64,000 nt of DNA. It comes from Acidimicrobiia bacterium UBA5794 (GTDB taxonomy: Bacteria; Actinomycetota; Acidimicrobiia; Spongiisociales; UBA5794). Shown here piece by piece: positions 1 to 8,103 of the stretch. Numbering within the stretch: position 1 is the first letter of the stretch; each line of letters begins with the position of its first letter. Position numbers and translations under genes: made by a program. The notes below the pieces were generated by a model. It had not been told where the DNA came from, made no database searches, and worked only from the letters and a program-made list of their open reading frames with translations. The stretch lies in the NCBI GenBank assembly GCA_002418265.1, contig DIDS01000032.1:80001-144000 (forward strand), in the 5' to 3' direction.

Positions 1-495
1 GATCCCACCGGCAAATCCGTCGAACCCCCACGCGTAGGCGGCCGATGCCGCGACCGTCACTCCGATCATCGGCGGGTAGACGACAAACGAGTCTCGCGAT
101 GTTGAAGCGGTTTCGAAGGCATCCCAGATCCAGGCGATGATTGCGCCAACCGCAACGACCACAAACCACTGCGGATCTGCCCAGGCAACCGCGAGGAGGG
201 CAGCAATCAGTGCAACCGACAGGATTCCGGGGATGTCGACTACGGACGCAGTGGTAGTTGCTCCACCCGATACGGGAGGGATCAACGCAATCTCGTCGGA
301 CGCGGAGATCGCCGTGGAGAGTTCAGCCTGTTCGCCGTTGACCCACACTCCGGCCGACTTGATGCCGGCCGCAAAGCGATCACCGAATTGCGTCGATGCG
401 CTGTCGAGCAGCTCCGCGACGGTGGAGGCATCGATGTCTACAGAATCGGTTCCCGCTGACTCGCGGAGATTGGCGAAGAGTCGGAGTGTGGCCAT
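1..495 (-). CDS. MoaD-like sulfur-carrier domain fused to a membrane domain (3' end beyond window)
   Basis: From an ATG at 495 the frame is open to the window edge (165 codons). Residues 1-78 are a MoaD/ThiS-type beta-grasp domain: it opens MATLRLFANLRE and closes LIPPVSGG, the signature that normally ends the small subunit of molybdopterin synthase. Here the diglycine (77-78) is internal and is followed by ATTT and hydrophobic stretches at about 90-105, 110-126 and 140-157. The membrane part faintly recalls the N-terminus of CdsA-type cytidylyltransferases, which is only a guess. A role in molybdopterin synthesis would fit the molybdenum hydroxylase cluster at 52-60 kb, but a blocked C-terminus would stop adenylation unless the protein is cleaved. 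Confidence 0.75.
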   Translation of the reverse strand, partial: MATLRLFANLRESAGTDSVDIDASTVAELLDSASTQFGDRFAAGIKSAGVWVNGEQAELSTAISASDEIALIPPVSGGATTTASVVDIPGILSVALIAALLAVAWADPQWFVVVAVGAIIAWIWDAFETASTSRDSFVVYPPMIGVTVAASAAYAWGFDGFAGGI

Positions 496-589
496 GGCCA
501 AAGCGTAGCGCCATCCACGATCGCGGCCGTGAATCAGGTGTCATGCAATCTCAAATGATGATTGTGTCGTCACCCCCATATTCGGATTG

Positions 590-1510
590 TCATGTGCCGC
601 CTCCGAGCAGGTTCATGTCACGCAGCGCGCTGATCGGCTCATCGAAATCGGTTGCGTCGTAGGCGATGAACAGGTTCTGTCTCACCCGTCGCAGAGCCGA
701 TCCCGGCATCGTGATGTCGCGCCATGTCGCAAACGCCGGAGATATCGCAAAGGCAGTGCGATCGGTTTCGGACACGATCTCGATGATTGTCCCGAGTCCC
801 GCCCCATCGGCAGCGGCTGCCGTTGCCATCAACATGTTGAGGAATCCGTGGCGGTAGATGCTCAGGGCTTCGTCGAAGTGACGGACGGGTTGATGGAGAC
901 CTGCGGTTGCCTTGTAGGGAAGACCGGCATCGACGCAGGACTTGATGAAGACGGCAAGCTCCTCTGCGGTGGGGAAAAGGTCTGAGGTCGCCCCGCCGCA
1001 TCGGAGTTTCGCTCCACCGACTCGCCCTGCTCGTTTGATGACGTCAGCAATGCTGCGGACCTGTCCTTCGATGTTCGCCGACGGCGTCACCTCCAGGAAC
1101 GCAACAACGTCGGGGCTGATCGAACCAACCGTGGTGAAGAGCCGTTCGATTCCATCAATCGTCGGATCAATGATGCGAGCTTCGGCAGCTGAAACGGTCA
1201 TCGCAGGCTCCATCTCAGCGTGGAACGCCGCGGCGAGGTCGGCCGATTGCGGGGCATCGAGATCGAAGGTGGCGCTTACCTCCCACGGCACTTCGCCAGC
1301 AACCATCGTTGCCTGGGCCACTGCGGCGAGTTCTTCGAGTTGCGAGGCCCGGATGAGGAATCGGCCCACAACCCACGAGGCCTCCGAGGCACGTGCTTCG
1401 CGGTAACCAGCAACGGCATCACCCACACTCAGCGACGCTGGAGGAAACACACCGCCATAGTCAACGAGGGCAGCGAATGCCGATGTTCGTGCATCAACGA
1501 CGAGTCTCAT
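590..1510 (-). CDS. Conserved-looking hypothetical protein, 306 aa
   Basis: I do not recognise this protein. It is soluble, with no signal peptide or membrane helix, begins MRLVVDARTSAF and has alternating hydrophobic strands and helices that could form an alpha/beta barrel. The segment around residues 165-210 (KLRCGG..., then KATAGLHQP) looks like a conserved ligand pocket because it gathers Cys, Lys and His in short glycine-rich turns. The ATG at 1510 is the natural start. It is transcribed leftward toward the MoaD-fusion gene with a 94 bp gap, and away from ppk2 upstream. No function is proposed. Confidence 0.75.
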   Translation of the reverse strand: MRLVVDARTSAFAALVDYGGVFPPASLSVGDAVAGYREARASEASWVVGRFLIRASQLEELAAVAQATMVAGEVPWEVSATFDLDAPQSADLAAAFHAEMEPAMTVSAAEARIIDPTIDGIERLFTTVGSISPDVVAFLEVTPSANIEGQVRSIADVIKRAGRVGGAKLRCGGATSDLFPTAEELAVFIKSCVDAGLPYKATAGLHQPVRHFDEALSIYRHGFLNMLMATAAAADGAGLGTIIEIVSETDRTAFAISPAFATWRDITMPGSALRRVRQNLFIAYDATDFDEPISALRDMNLLGGGT

Positions 1511-1644
1511 GCATGCTCCCGCGGTGACGCAGCACTAGTGGCCTCTCGAACTTGGGCCAAGGTCGAGTCGCTGGAAGGTGTCAAGTGTAAAGAATATCTC
1601 GGTGCCTACAAGAGTCATGGGGCCTCGCTGTGTCGGTTGTCGGA

Positions 1645-2478
1645 TCAGTAGATTTCGGGGACGAAGGTTTGCTCGGTAATCGGGGGGCGGATGTATGCCG
1701 AATCCTTTTGACGGGGAGGAAGCTCAACCCATCCCAGTGTCCGATCCTCGTATGGGATGAGCGAAAGCAGATGGCTGATGACGTTGAGGCGTGCTCGCTT
1801 CTTGTCTTCGGAGTTCACGACGTACCAAGGCGCCTGCTTGGTGTCGGTGTGGTCGAACATGATGTCTTTTGCCCGTGAGAAATCGACCCACCTGGTCCGT
1901 GATTCGAGATCCATACTCGAGAGCTTCCAGCGCTTTGTCTTGTCATTGATCCGACTTTGGAAACGGCGCTCCTGCTCTTCGTCACTCACCGAAAACCAAT
2001 ACTTGATGAGGATGATCCCGCTGCGGACGAGCATCCGTTCGAACTCGGGACACGATCGGAGGAACTCCCGGTACTCCTCCTCCGTGCAAAACCCCATCAC
2101 GGGTTCAACGAGCGCCCGGTTGTACCACGATCGGTCGAAGAGGACCATCTCGCGTGCCGCCGGAAGCTGGGCGACATACCGCTGGAACCACCATTGCGTC
2201 TTTTCCCGTTCTGTTGGGGTTCCCAGAGCCACGATCCGACAGATCCGCGGATTCAGCCGCTCCGTGATTCGCTTGATCGCACCGCCCTTCCCTGCTGCAT
2301 CTCTGCCTTCAAACACGACAACAACGCGGAGACCCTCGTCTCTGATGTAACTCTGGAGCTTGACGAGTTCTGTTTGGAGACGCGCGAGTTCCGAGTGGTA
2401 ATACTTGTTCTTCAGCTTTGGTGGCCTTGCACGATTCGACCGTTCGATCGTTTCGGAGTCGCTTTCGTCGCTGCTCAC
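1645..2478 (-). CDS. ppk2: Polyphosphate kinase 2 (PPK2)
   Basis: Cytoplasmic PPK2 enzymes transfer phosphate between polyphosphate and nucleoside di- or monophosphates. The 277 aa protein has the PPK2 Walker A region EGRDAAGKGGAIKRI, a lid-type segment with an RYVAQLPAA stretch, and the Walker B region LFDRSWYNRALVEPVMGFC. Its length matches one-domain PPK2 proteins, and the charged 20-residue N-terminus is typical. The gene diverges from the SAM hydrolase-type gene across 107 bp that must hold both promoters. Subclass (ADP- or AMP-phosphorylating) cannot be told safely by eye. Confidence 0.93.
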   Translation of the reverse strand: MSSDESDSETIERSNRARPPKLKNKYYHSELARLQTELVKLQSYIRDEGLRVVVVFEGRDAAGKGGAIKRITERLNPRICRIVALGTPTEREKTQWWFQRYVAQLPAAREMVLFDRSWYNRALVEPVMGFCTEEEYREFLRSCPEFERMLVRSGIILIKYWFSVSDEEQERRFQSRINDKTKRWKLSSMDLESRTRWVDFSRAKDIMFDHTDTKQAPWYVVNSEDKKRARLNVISHLLSLIPYEDRTLGWVELPPRQKDSAYIRPPITEQTFVPEIY

Positions 2479-2585
2479 GATTCCTCCTGCCGGCGTTCGT
2501 CGTACCCGTGCACAATACCGACCTGGCGTTGCCCGACTTGGCGTTCACCCGACTCCCATGTCGACCCTGTCGGTAATCTCTCCAT

Positions 2586-3434
2586 ATGAACCAACCGATC
2601 TCATTTCTTTCGGACTTTGGGTACGTCGACGAGTTCGTCGGTGTGGTTCACGGCGTCATCGCACGCATCGCCCCGACGACCAGGGTGATCGACATCACAC
2701 ACGGGATCAGACGCGGCGACATCCACGGAGGGGCGATGTCACTCACGCGTGCTGTCCAGTTCATGCCTGACGGTGTGTTCCTCGCCGTTGTTGATCCCGG
2801 TGTCGGAACTGACCGATTGGCAATCGCGGCGCGGACATCGGTCGGGTACTTCGTTGGACCCGACAACGGCCTGCTTGCACCCGCAGTTGCGATGGTTGGC
2901 GGCGCCGATCTGATTGTCTCTCTCGAGGACGAGCAGTTTCAGCTGCCACGCCAGGGGTCAACCTTTCACGGGAGGGACATCTTCGGGCCAGCTGCCGCGG
3001 TCCTGGCTGCGGGTCAGGCCGAGATCGGTGACCTCGGACCGGCCGTCAACCCGGATGCGATCACCCCGCTTTTGATACCTCTCTCCGAGCCGACCGGGCG
3101 CGGTTCCATCAAAGGTGCGGTTCTGTGGATCGACACCTACGGGAACATCCAGATCAACATCGGACCCGAGGACCTGAACGCCCTTGGCCTGTCAAAAGGT
3201 GATGACGTGTTGGTGAGTGCTGCCATGCACGAGTTCCGCATCACGTGGGGCGAGTCATACGGATCGGTCGAGGAGGGCGAAGCGGTTGTCCACGTCGACT
3301 CGCACGGTCAGATGGCGCTCGGAGTTCGTGGTGGCAGTGCCGAAGAGGATTTCGACCTGGTGGTTGGTGACCCAATCGTCCTCGGACGACCAGATGGCGG
3401 CAACAGAATCAACCTTGAGATTGTCTCCTCTTAG
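2586..3434 (+). CDS. S-adenosyl-L-methionine hydrolase / SAM hydroxide adenosyltransferase family (DUF62)
   Basis: Members of this family (relatives of fluorinase and chlorinase) use water to attack SAM, giving adenosine and methionine. The N-terminal signature is clear: ISFLSDFGYVDEFVGVVHGV, then DITHGIRRGDIHGGA and VVDPGVGTDR, then FVGPDNGLLAPA. The C-terminal beta-barrel includes WIDTYGNIQINI and a usual closing segment. At 282 aa it is full length. The ATG at 2586 is the only good start. It stands alone, followed after 71 bp by the DUF222/HNH gene. Confidence 0.9.
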   Translation: MNQPISFLSDFGYVDEFVGVVHGVIARIAPTTRVIDITHGIRRGDIHGGAMSLTRAVQFMPDGVFLAVVDPGVGTDRLAIAARTSVGYFVGPDNGLLAPAVAMVGGADLIVSLEDEQFQLPRQGSTFHGRDIFGPAAAVLAAGQAEIGDLGPAVNPDAITPLLIPLSEPTGRGSIKGAVLWIDTYGNIQINIGPEDLNALGLSKGDDVLVSAAMHEFRITWGESYGSVEEGEAVVHVDSHGQMALGVRGGSAEEDFDLVVGDPIVLGRPDGGNRINLEIVSS

Positions 3435-3505
3435 TAGGCGGAAACCCTCGAAGGGTCGTGCCTGTTGGGCAAAAAAGTGTCATACCCGGTTGATACGGTG
3501 TCTTC

Positions 3506-4900
3506 ATGGTCACTCAAGCGCCACCCATTACATCATCCACGACCCCGCCGACTGATTGGGATTTCGATACGAGTTGGTTCCCGTCCGATATTGGCGAGTG
3601 GGAGCCTTCCGTCGAGCTGGGGACGTACCTGACCGAGTTCGATCCGTCAGAACTCGAAAGCGGTGACCGCGTCAGGCTGCTCCAGGCCAGGGCTCGCCTC
3701 GCCTCTCACGTGACGGCGTCACTCCTGCGCGACATTGCCGGGGTGGTGGATGCATACGCTGTGGAGTGTCGCTTGGAGCCCACCGATGAGATCGTGTTGG
3801 ACGATGCAGCGTCTGAGCTCCGCGCGGCGCTGCATCTAACACGTCGGGCAGCGGACGGATGGATACATCTCGCTCTTCGTCTGCGAAACGAGTTCCCCGA
3901 CCTGTTGGCCCTCCTCAATTCGGGGGATCTCGATCTCCCTCGTGTACGGGCAATTGACTACGCCATCTTCGGATTACCGGACGAATACGCAAGAAACGTT
4001 GTTGATGCGATCATTGACGATGCACCGCACCTGACAACCGGCCAGTTGGGTGCACGAATACGCAAGCTCATCATCGACCTGGAGCCGGAAGCCGCTCAGG
4101 ACCAATACGAAGCCGCCGTCGAGCATCGTTCTGTTGTGGTGTACCCCGGTGAGGCCAACACGGCTGGTGTGAATGCAAGAAATCTTCCTCCCGATCGTGT
4201 CGCAGCGATCTCGCGTCGCATTGACAAGATCGCAAAATCTCTGCGTACTGGCGGCGAGACGCGAACCATGGACCAGCTACGAGCCGATGTGTTCATGGAC
4301 CTGCTTGCGGGCACAAGCCACACGACGGTGGGACGAGGAGTTGTGGACATCCGAGTCGACCTCGAAACACTGACCGGGCTTGCTCAACGCTCCGGTGATC
4401 TGGGTGGGTACGGACCCGTCGTGGCCGACATTGCCCGCCAGACGGTGGAACAGAACCCGGATGCCGAGTTTCGATTCATGGTGACCGACCGCAAGACCCG
4501 CCAGCTTGTGAGCCATGGAACCACCCGGAGGCGTCCGACCGCTGAGCAACGACGGCTCGTCGAGATGTTCCACCTGCGGTGTGTCTTCCCAGGCTGTCGC
4601 ATGCCAGCGACGCAATGTGATCTTGATCACCGCATCGAATGGTTGGGGAATGGGCCTACGACGGTCGACAACCTTCTACCGCTTTGCAGACATGATCACG
4701 TGATCCGTCACGATGCCGGGTGGAAACACTTCATCGATGATGTCGGCGACTACGTTTGGGTATCACCGCTCGGTGTCGCCTACCGACAACCACCAGACGA
4801 CGACCAATTCCCAAATGCCGCGGCCATTGATGCCGTCGCTCCCGACGTGCCAGCAGTTGACAATGGTTCCGATCCCATGGGAACCCGAGCTCCTCCCTGA
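3506..4900 (+). CDS. DUF222 domain protein with C-terminal HNH endonuclease domain
   Basis: This 464 aa protein belongs to the actinobacterial '13E12 repeat' type: a long helical DUF222 region (about residues 30-330) and then an HNH nuclease domain near 350-410. The HNH core is visible as LRCVFPGCRMPATQCDLDHRIEW...NLLPLCRHDHVIRH, with two Cys pairs for a zinc ribbon and the DHR histidine. Such genes are usually multicopy and their biological role is unsettled. There is no sign of an attached mobile element here. The tail after 410 is acidic and low in complexity. Confidence 0.9.
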   Translation: MVTQAPPITSSTTPPTDWDFDTSWFPSDIGEWEPSVELGTYLTEFDPSELESGDRVRLLQARARLASHVTASLLRDIAGVVDAYAVECRLEPTDEIVLDDAASELRAALHLTRRAADGWIHLALRLRNEFPDLLALLNSGDLDLPRVRAIDYAIFGLPDEYARNVVDAIIDDAPHLTTGQLGARIRKLIIDLEPEAAQDQYEAAVEHRSVVVYPGEANTAGVNARNLPPDRVAAISRRIDKIAKSLRTGGETRTMDQLRADVFMDLLAGTSHTTVGRGVVDIRVDLETLTGLAQRSGDLGGYGPVVADIARQTVEQNPDAEFRFMVTDRKTRQLVSHGTTRRRPTAEQRRLVEMFHLRCVFPGCRMPATQCDLDHRIEWLGNGPTTVDNLLPLCRHDHVIRHDAGWKHFIDDVGDYVWVSPLGVAYRQPPDDDQFPNAAAIDAVAPDVPAVDNGSDPMGTRAPP

Positions 4901-4927
4901 CAGATGGTCGCCGAGCATCCACGCTTG

Positions 4928-5023
4928 CTACGGTGAAAGCCCGCCAGTCAACAACTTGACGATGAATGCGATCACAATGAACGCAAGCAGCACAACAACG
5001 GCGATTGAGGTGACGGGTCTCAT
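4928..5023 (-). CDS. Possible 31-aa single-helix membrane peptide
   Basis: From an ATG at 5023 leftward to TAG at 4928 there is a 31-codon frame, MRPVTSIAVVVLLAFIVIAF... ending KLLTGGLSP: a charged start, one hydrophobic helix and a short tail. It fills the gap between the HNH gene and the glutaredoxin-like gene on the opposite strand. No convincing ribosome-binding site precedes it, so it could be chance. The longer frame in which it lies begins inside the glutaredoxin-like gene and is a shadow. Confidence 0.4.
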   Translation of the reverse strand: MRPVTSIAVVVLLAFIVIAFIVKLLTGGLSP

Positions 5024-5050
5024 GTCCGAAACGATAGTGAGCGACCCACG

Positions 5051-5305
5051 GTGACCGGCTCCGGCTCGATGCTGCGCTTCTTCACACGTAACGGATGTCC
5101 GTTGTGCGACAAAGGACTGGCAGTCCTCCAACCAATTGCCGAAGGTGCCGGTTACACAATCGAGATCATCGACATCGATCTCGACCTCGCACTGCTGGAG
5201 CGCTACAACGATCGGGTACCTGTTATCGAAGCCTTGGACGGATCGGTGGTCGATGAAGGAATCATTGCTCCCCGAACCGTCGAGTCCGCGCTCCGAAATC
5301 CATAG
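5051..5305 (+). CDS. Glutaredoxin-like (DUF836-type) thioredoxin-fold protein
   Basis: A small 84 aa cytoplasmic thioredoxin-fold protein with the redox motif CPLC (LRFFTRNGCPLCDKG) near the N-terminus and the conserved cis-proline segment as NDRVPVIEALDG. Family members are reductants of unknown targets. The GTG at 5051 gives MTGSGSMLRFF; the ATG seven codons later is an alternative start. It runs toward the convergent menaquinone reductase gene, with a short repeat-bearing gap of 42 bp. Confidence 0.85.
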   Translation: MTGSGSMLRFFTRNGCPLCDKGLAVLQPIAEGAGYTIEIIDIDLDLALLERYNDRVPVIEALDGSVVDEGIIAPRTVESALRNP

Positions 5306-5308
5306 TCG

Positions 5309-5340
5309 CTGACCGGCAATCTGACTTCTGACTTCGGTCA
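5309..5340. repeat. Two-unit TCTGACT heptamer repeat inside a small inverted repeat
   Basis: Between two convergent genes the units TCTGACT TCTGACT occupy 5320-5333. They are flanked by TGACCG and CGGTCA arms that could pair around them, so the site may also help terminate transcription from both sides. The same heptamer forms larger arrays at 6602, 63017 and 63721. Confidence 0.6.
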
Positions 5341-5347
5341 TCGGAAA

Positions 5348-6580
5348 TCATCGTCCGGCGTTGACCACTCGTTCGATCGCTGTGTAGACGTGCTCGGACA
5401 TCTTGGCTTCCTCGGGATCGAGAAGGTTGGCCATGACCTTGAGCGTCCATTCCATCAGTGGCTTTGACCGGAGACCGACGGTCGTCAGCGTCTTCATCAC
5501 CGTTGGGTTGCCGATGGCCCTGACAAACACCCGAGCGACCCGGTGGTAGTCGCCATACACATCCTCAAGTTCGACCGCATAATCGCTCAACGAACCACCG
5601 GCCGCGGCCGAAGCGACATGCCTTGCGGCCATCCGGCCGGTCTCGTAGGCATAGTCGATGCCCTCACCATTGAACGGGTTCACCGCACCCGATGCGTCAC
5701 CCACGAGTAGCCAATTGCGGCCGACCTTCGGTCCGACCGACAGACTCATGGGGAGTTTTCCTCCGATTGGCTTTGTGTGGGGTGTCAGGGAATCAACCTT
5801 CCAGTGATCTGGCAGCGCCTCCGAGTAGGCCTCGAGGATGTGACTCGTGTTGACATCCTTCCAACCCTTGAACGTCGATACGAGTCCTGCACCCACATTG
5901 ATCTCACCGTCACCGAGCGGGAACACCCACCCATAGCCCGGCATCGCACGCCCCTTCTTGTCCCTGATGTCGAGTTGGCTTTCGATGAACGGATCGTCCG
6001 AGTTCGGACTCTCATAGTACGCACGGATGGCAAGCCCATAGGGATAGTCCCGTCGACGGCTCGCCCCCAGACTCCGGCCAAACTGGGAGTTCGAACCGTC
6101 GGCAATGATCACAAATTCGGGATGAACGACACGACTGCCGTCGTCGGTCATCAGGTTCACGCCGGTGACTGCGTTGTTCTCAAGGATGGGTGTCGCCGTT
6201 GTTCCCTGTTCCACCACGGCGCCCTGTGCCGCGGCGAGCCCAGCCACGGTCCCATCAAGATCGGCTCGACGCATGGTTGCTCCCCAGTTTGGGAACACCG
6301 AATGCTTGGGCCATGTCAGCTCAATCTCAAGATCGCCTGCATAGGACCGCAGACCGTCGATTCGGTGCAGGTCGAGACCGTCGAAATCGAAGCCCATGTC
6401 GAGCAGTTGGTGTACGGCCCGCGGTGTGAGACCGTCGCCGCAGGCCTTTTCGCGGGGATAGCGCTTTTTCTCCACGAGGTGAACTTCCAGACCGTTGCGT
6501 GCAAGCCAGTACGCAGCCGATGCACCACCTGGGCCGCCCCCGACGACAAGAACAGATGGTGCAGATGGGAGGGAGGTCAT
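5348..6580 (-). CDS. menJ: Geranylgeranyl reductase-family FAD oxidoreductase, probable menaquinone reductase (MenJ type)
   Basis: This 410 aa flavoprotein starts with the FAD-binding motif VLVVGGGPGGASAAYWLARNG and has the second family motif EKACGDGLTPRAVHQL and the late FAD motif LLVGDASGAVNPFNGEGI. In actinobacteria such proteins (MenJ) saturate one isoprenoid double bond of menaquinone at the membrane; archaeal-type homologues act on geranylgeranyl lipids. The respiratory genes directly upstream, which would use menaquinone, favour the MenJ reading. Start is ATG at 6580. Confidence 0.85.
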   Translation of the reverse strand: MTSLPSAPSVLVVGGGPGGASAAYWLARNGLEVHLVEKKRYPREKACGDGLTPRAVHQLLDMGFDFDGLDLHRIDGLRSYAGDLEIELTWPKHSVFPNWGATMRRADLDGTVAGLAAAQGAVVEQGTTATPILENNAVTGVNLMTDDGSRVVHPEFVIIADGSNSQFGRSLGASRRRDYPYGLAIRAYYESPNSDDPFIESQLDIRDKKGRAMPGYGWVFPLGDGEINVGAGLVSTFKGWKDVNTSHILEAYSEALPDHWKVDSLTPHTKPIGGKLPMSLSVGPKVGRNWLLVGDASGAVNPFNGEGIDYAYETGRMAARHVASAAAGGSLSDYAVELEDVYGDYHRVARVFVRAIGNPTVMKTLTTVGLRSKPLMEWTLKVMANLLDPEEAKMSEHVYTAIERVVNAGR

Positions 6581-6601
6581 GTGATGAGGGTAATGAGGGG
6601 A

Positions 6602-6636
6602 AGTCAGAAGTCAGAAGTCAGAAGTCAGAAGTCAGA
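6602..6636. repeat. Five-unit heptamer array (AGTCAGA)5
   Basis: Five perfect tandem copies of AGTCAGA fill 6602-6636, in the 61 bp gap between the stop of the cytochrome c gene and the start of menJ. The reverse complement TCTGACT is the unit seen at 5320 and 63721. It is not coding. Confidence 0.85.
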
Positions 6637-6641
6637 AAGCT

Positions 6642-8099
6642 CTATCCCGCGGCTTCTACCGTGGCACCGTCGGTGGAGTCGGCGCCGTCGTCGGTGAACC
6701 CGCAGTCGGCTTCGGCCTCGGCGAGGTCTTCGCCACCGAATTGGACACGCTCATACAGCGCAACCTCGGCAATCTGGGTTTCGTCGAGTGTCGAACCAAA
6801 CGCCGGCATCAAGCCAAATCCCCCGACGGGTTTCGCGTTGGCTCCGTACGTCGGATCGGGCCAACCACTCGTACCGAGGGTGATCCACTCGATCTGATCT
6901 GCGCACGAGCCTGCCGGGAACGTTGTGAGGATCCCACCATCGGTAAAGGCGGGTCCTGCACCACCGGATCCGTCAGCGCCATGGCAAGCCTGGCACTGTG
7001 CATAGACGGCGGCACCATTACCAAAGTAATCGGCAGTCGAAGTGCCATAGGCAGATCCATCGCAGTTGACGGCATTGCCCGTGACCGGATTGACGAGGAG
7101 TTGTCCTGATGTTCCACATTGGGGTCCGTTTGGTGAGATCAGGATGTAGGTCACGGCGAGGAGTGGAATGATCAGGAATGCTGCCGTGAGCCAAGCGGGA
7201 TATCGACCGATCTTGGTACTCGGTGCCTCGACATCCTCCTCCACAATGTCTCCACCGATTGGTTCGATGATCTCGATTTCGTGGGATGTCGAGGATGCGT
7301 CAGTGTCGGTGTCGGCAGGTTCAGAATCAGCCGGCTGGGTTGTCTTGACTTGATCGACGGGAGCGGGTTTCGCGGCAGACTCGGTTGACGCGACCGTTGC
7401 GGGATCGATCCCTGCCCACTCGGCGAGGACCGCCTCGAGGGACTCACCGGTCTTTTTGGCCCGTGCCTCAGCTGAACGCTTTGCGAGTGCTGCAGGCATC
7501 CCTTTGGCTTCGGCGACCTTGTCCAACAGCTCATCCATTCCTATCCCGCCGAGCGCCGCAGCGGCTACCGGTGCTGCGGCTGGTGAGGCTGGAGCCACAG
7601 GCTCGGATTCCGCTGCCGGTTGGTCGTCTGTCGCCGGTGCTCGGTCGTCGGGTTCCGGTGGTCGGGCTTCGGTCGTTGCTGCGGCCTGTTGCTTCAATTC
7701 ATCAAGATCAACACCAGCCCATCCCGCGAGGACCTCATCGAGCGGTGTCCCTGAATGCTCGGCCCTGGCCCTTCCCGAACTCAGGATCAGCTTGGGTGGC
7801 ATCCTCTTGGCATCGGCCGCCAGCTGGATCAAGTAGTCGGTCGTCACTTCACCCGGCACCCCCGATTCATCGGCAGGTTCATCGGCAGGTTCATCGGCGG
7901 GCGACGGAGAGGCTTCAGCAGGAGTCGAAGGCTCAGGTTCTGGCGGGACATCTTCGGCAGATACCTCAACGCCAGCCCACTCGGCCAGCACGGCCTCAAG
8001 CGTCATGCCCTCCTTCTCGGCCCGAGCCTCGGCAGATCGCTTCACGAGTGATGCCGGCATCCCACGAATCTCGGCGACCTGGTTGAGGAGTTCTTCCAT
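6642..8099 (-). CDS. Membrane-anchored monohaem cytochrome c with three N-terminal copies of a small helical domain
   Basis: This 485 aa protein has three parts. Residues 3-43, 87-129 and 188-230 are three copies of a ~42-residue helical unit (pattern MPxxLxKRSAEARAxxxG, then LEAVLAEWAG), joined by Pro/Ala/Glu-rich linkers. A single membrane helix follows at about 301-322, with the N-terminal repeats predicted cytoplasmic. The C-terminus is a periplasmic class I cytochrome c with CQACH at 369-373 and a likely distal methionine at 431 (GLMPAFG). The same unit occurs at the start of the cytochrome b second-half gene at 12043, so the repeats may hold respiratory partners together (inference). 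It lies 4 bp after the CcoNO-like gene, in one operon. I know no named family for the repeat. Confidence 0.85.
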   Translation of the reverse strand: MEELLNQVAEIRGMPASLVKRSAEARAEKEGMTLEAVLAEWAGVEVSAEDVPPEPEPSTPAEASPSPADEPADEPADESGVPGEVTTDYLIQLAADAKRMPPKLILSSGRARAEHSGTPLDEVLAGWAGVDLDELKQQAAATTEARPPEPDDRAPATDDQPAAESEPVAPASPAAAPVAAAALGGIGMDELLDKVAEAKGMPAALAKRSAEARAKKTGESLEAVLAEWAGIDPATVASTESAAKPAPVDQVKTTQPADSEPADTDTDASSTSHEIEIIEPIGGDIVEEDVEAPSTKIGRYPAWLTAAFLIIPLLAVTYILISPNGPQCGTSGQLLVNPVTGNAVNCDGSAYGTSTADYFGNGAAVYAQCQACHGADGSGGAGPAFTDGGILTTFPAGSCADQIEWITLGTSGWPDPTYGANAKPVGGFGLMPAFGSTLDETQIAEVALYERVQFGGEDLAEAEADCGFTDDGADSTDGATVEAAG

Positions 8100-8103
8100 C
8101 GCT

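Noticed and set aside
3444..3456. Terminator after the SAM hydrolase-type gene
   Set aside because: The stem ACCCT/AGGGT is only 5 bp and has no T-run.
6602..6636. Heptamer array taken as a CRISPR or part of one
   Set aside because: Units are 7 bp with no spacers, and no cas genes are present.
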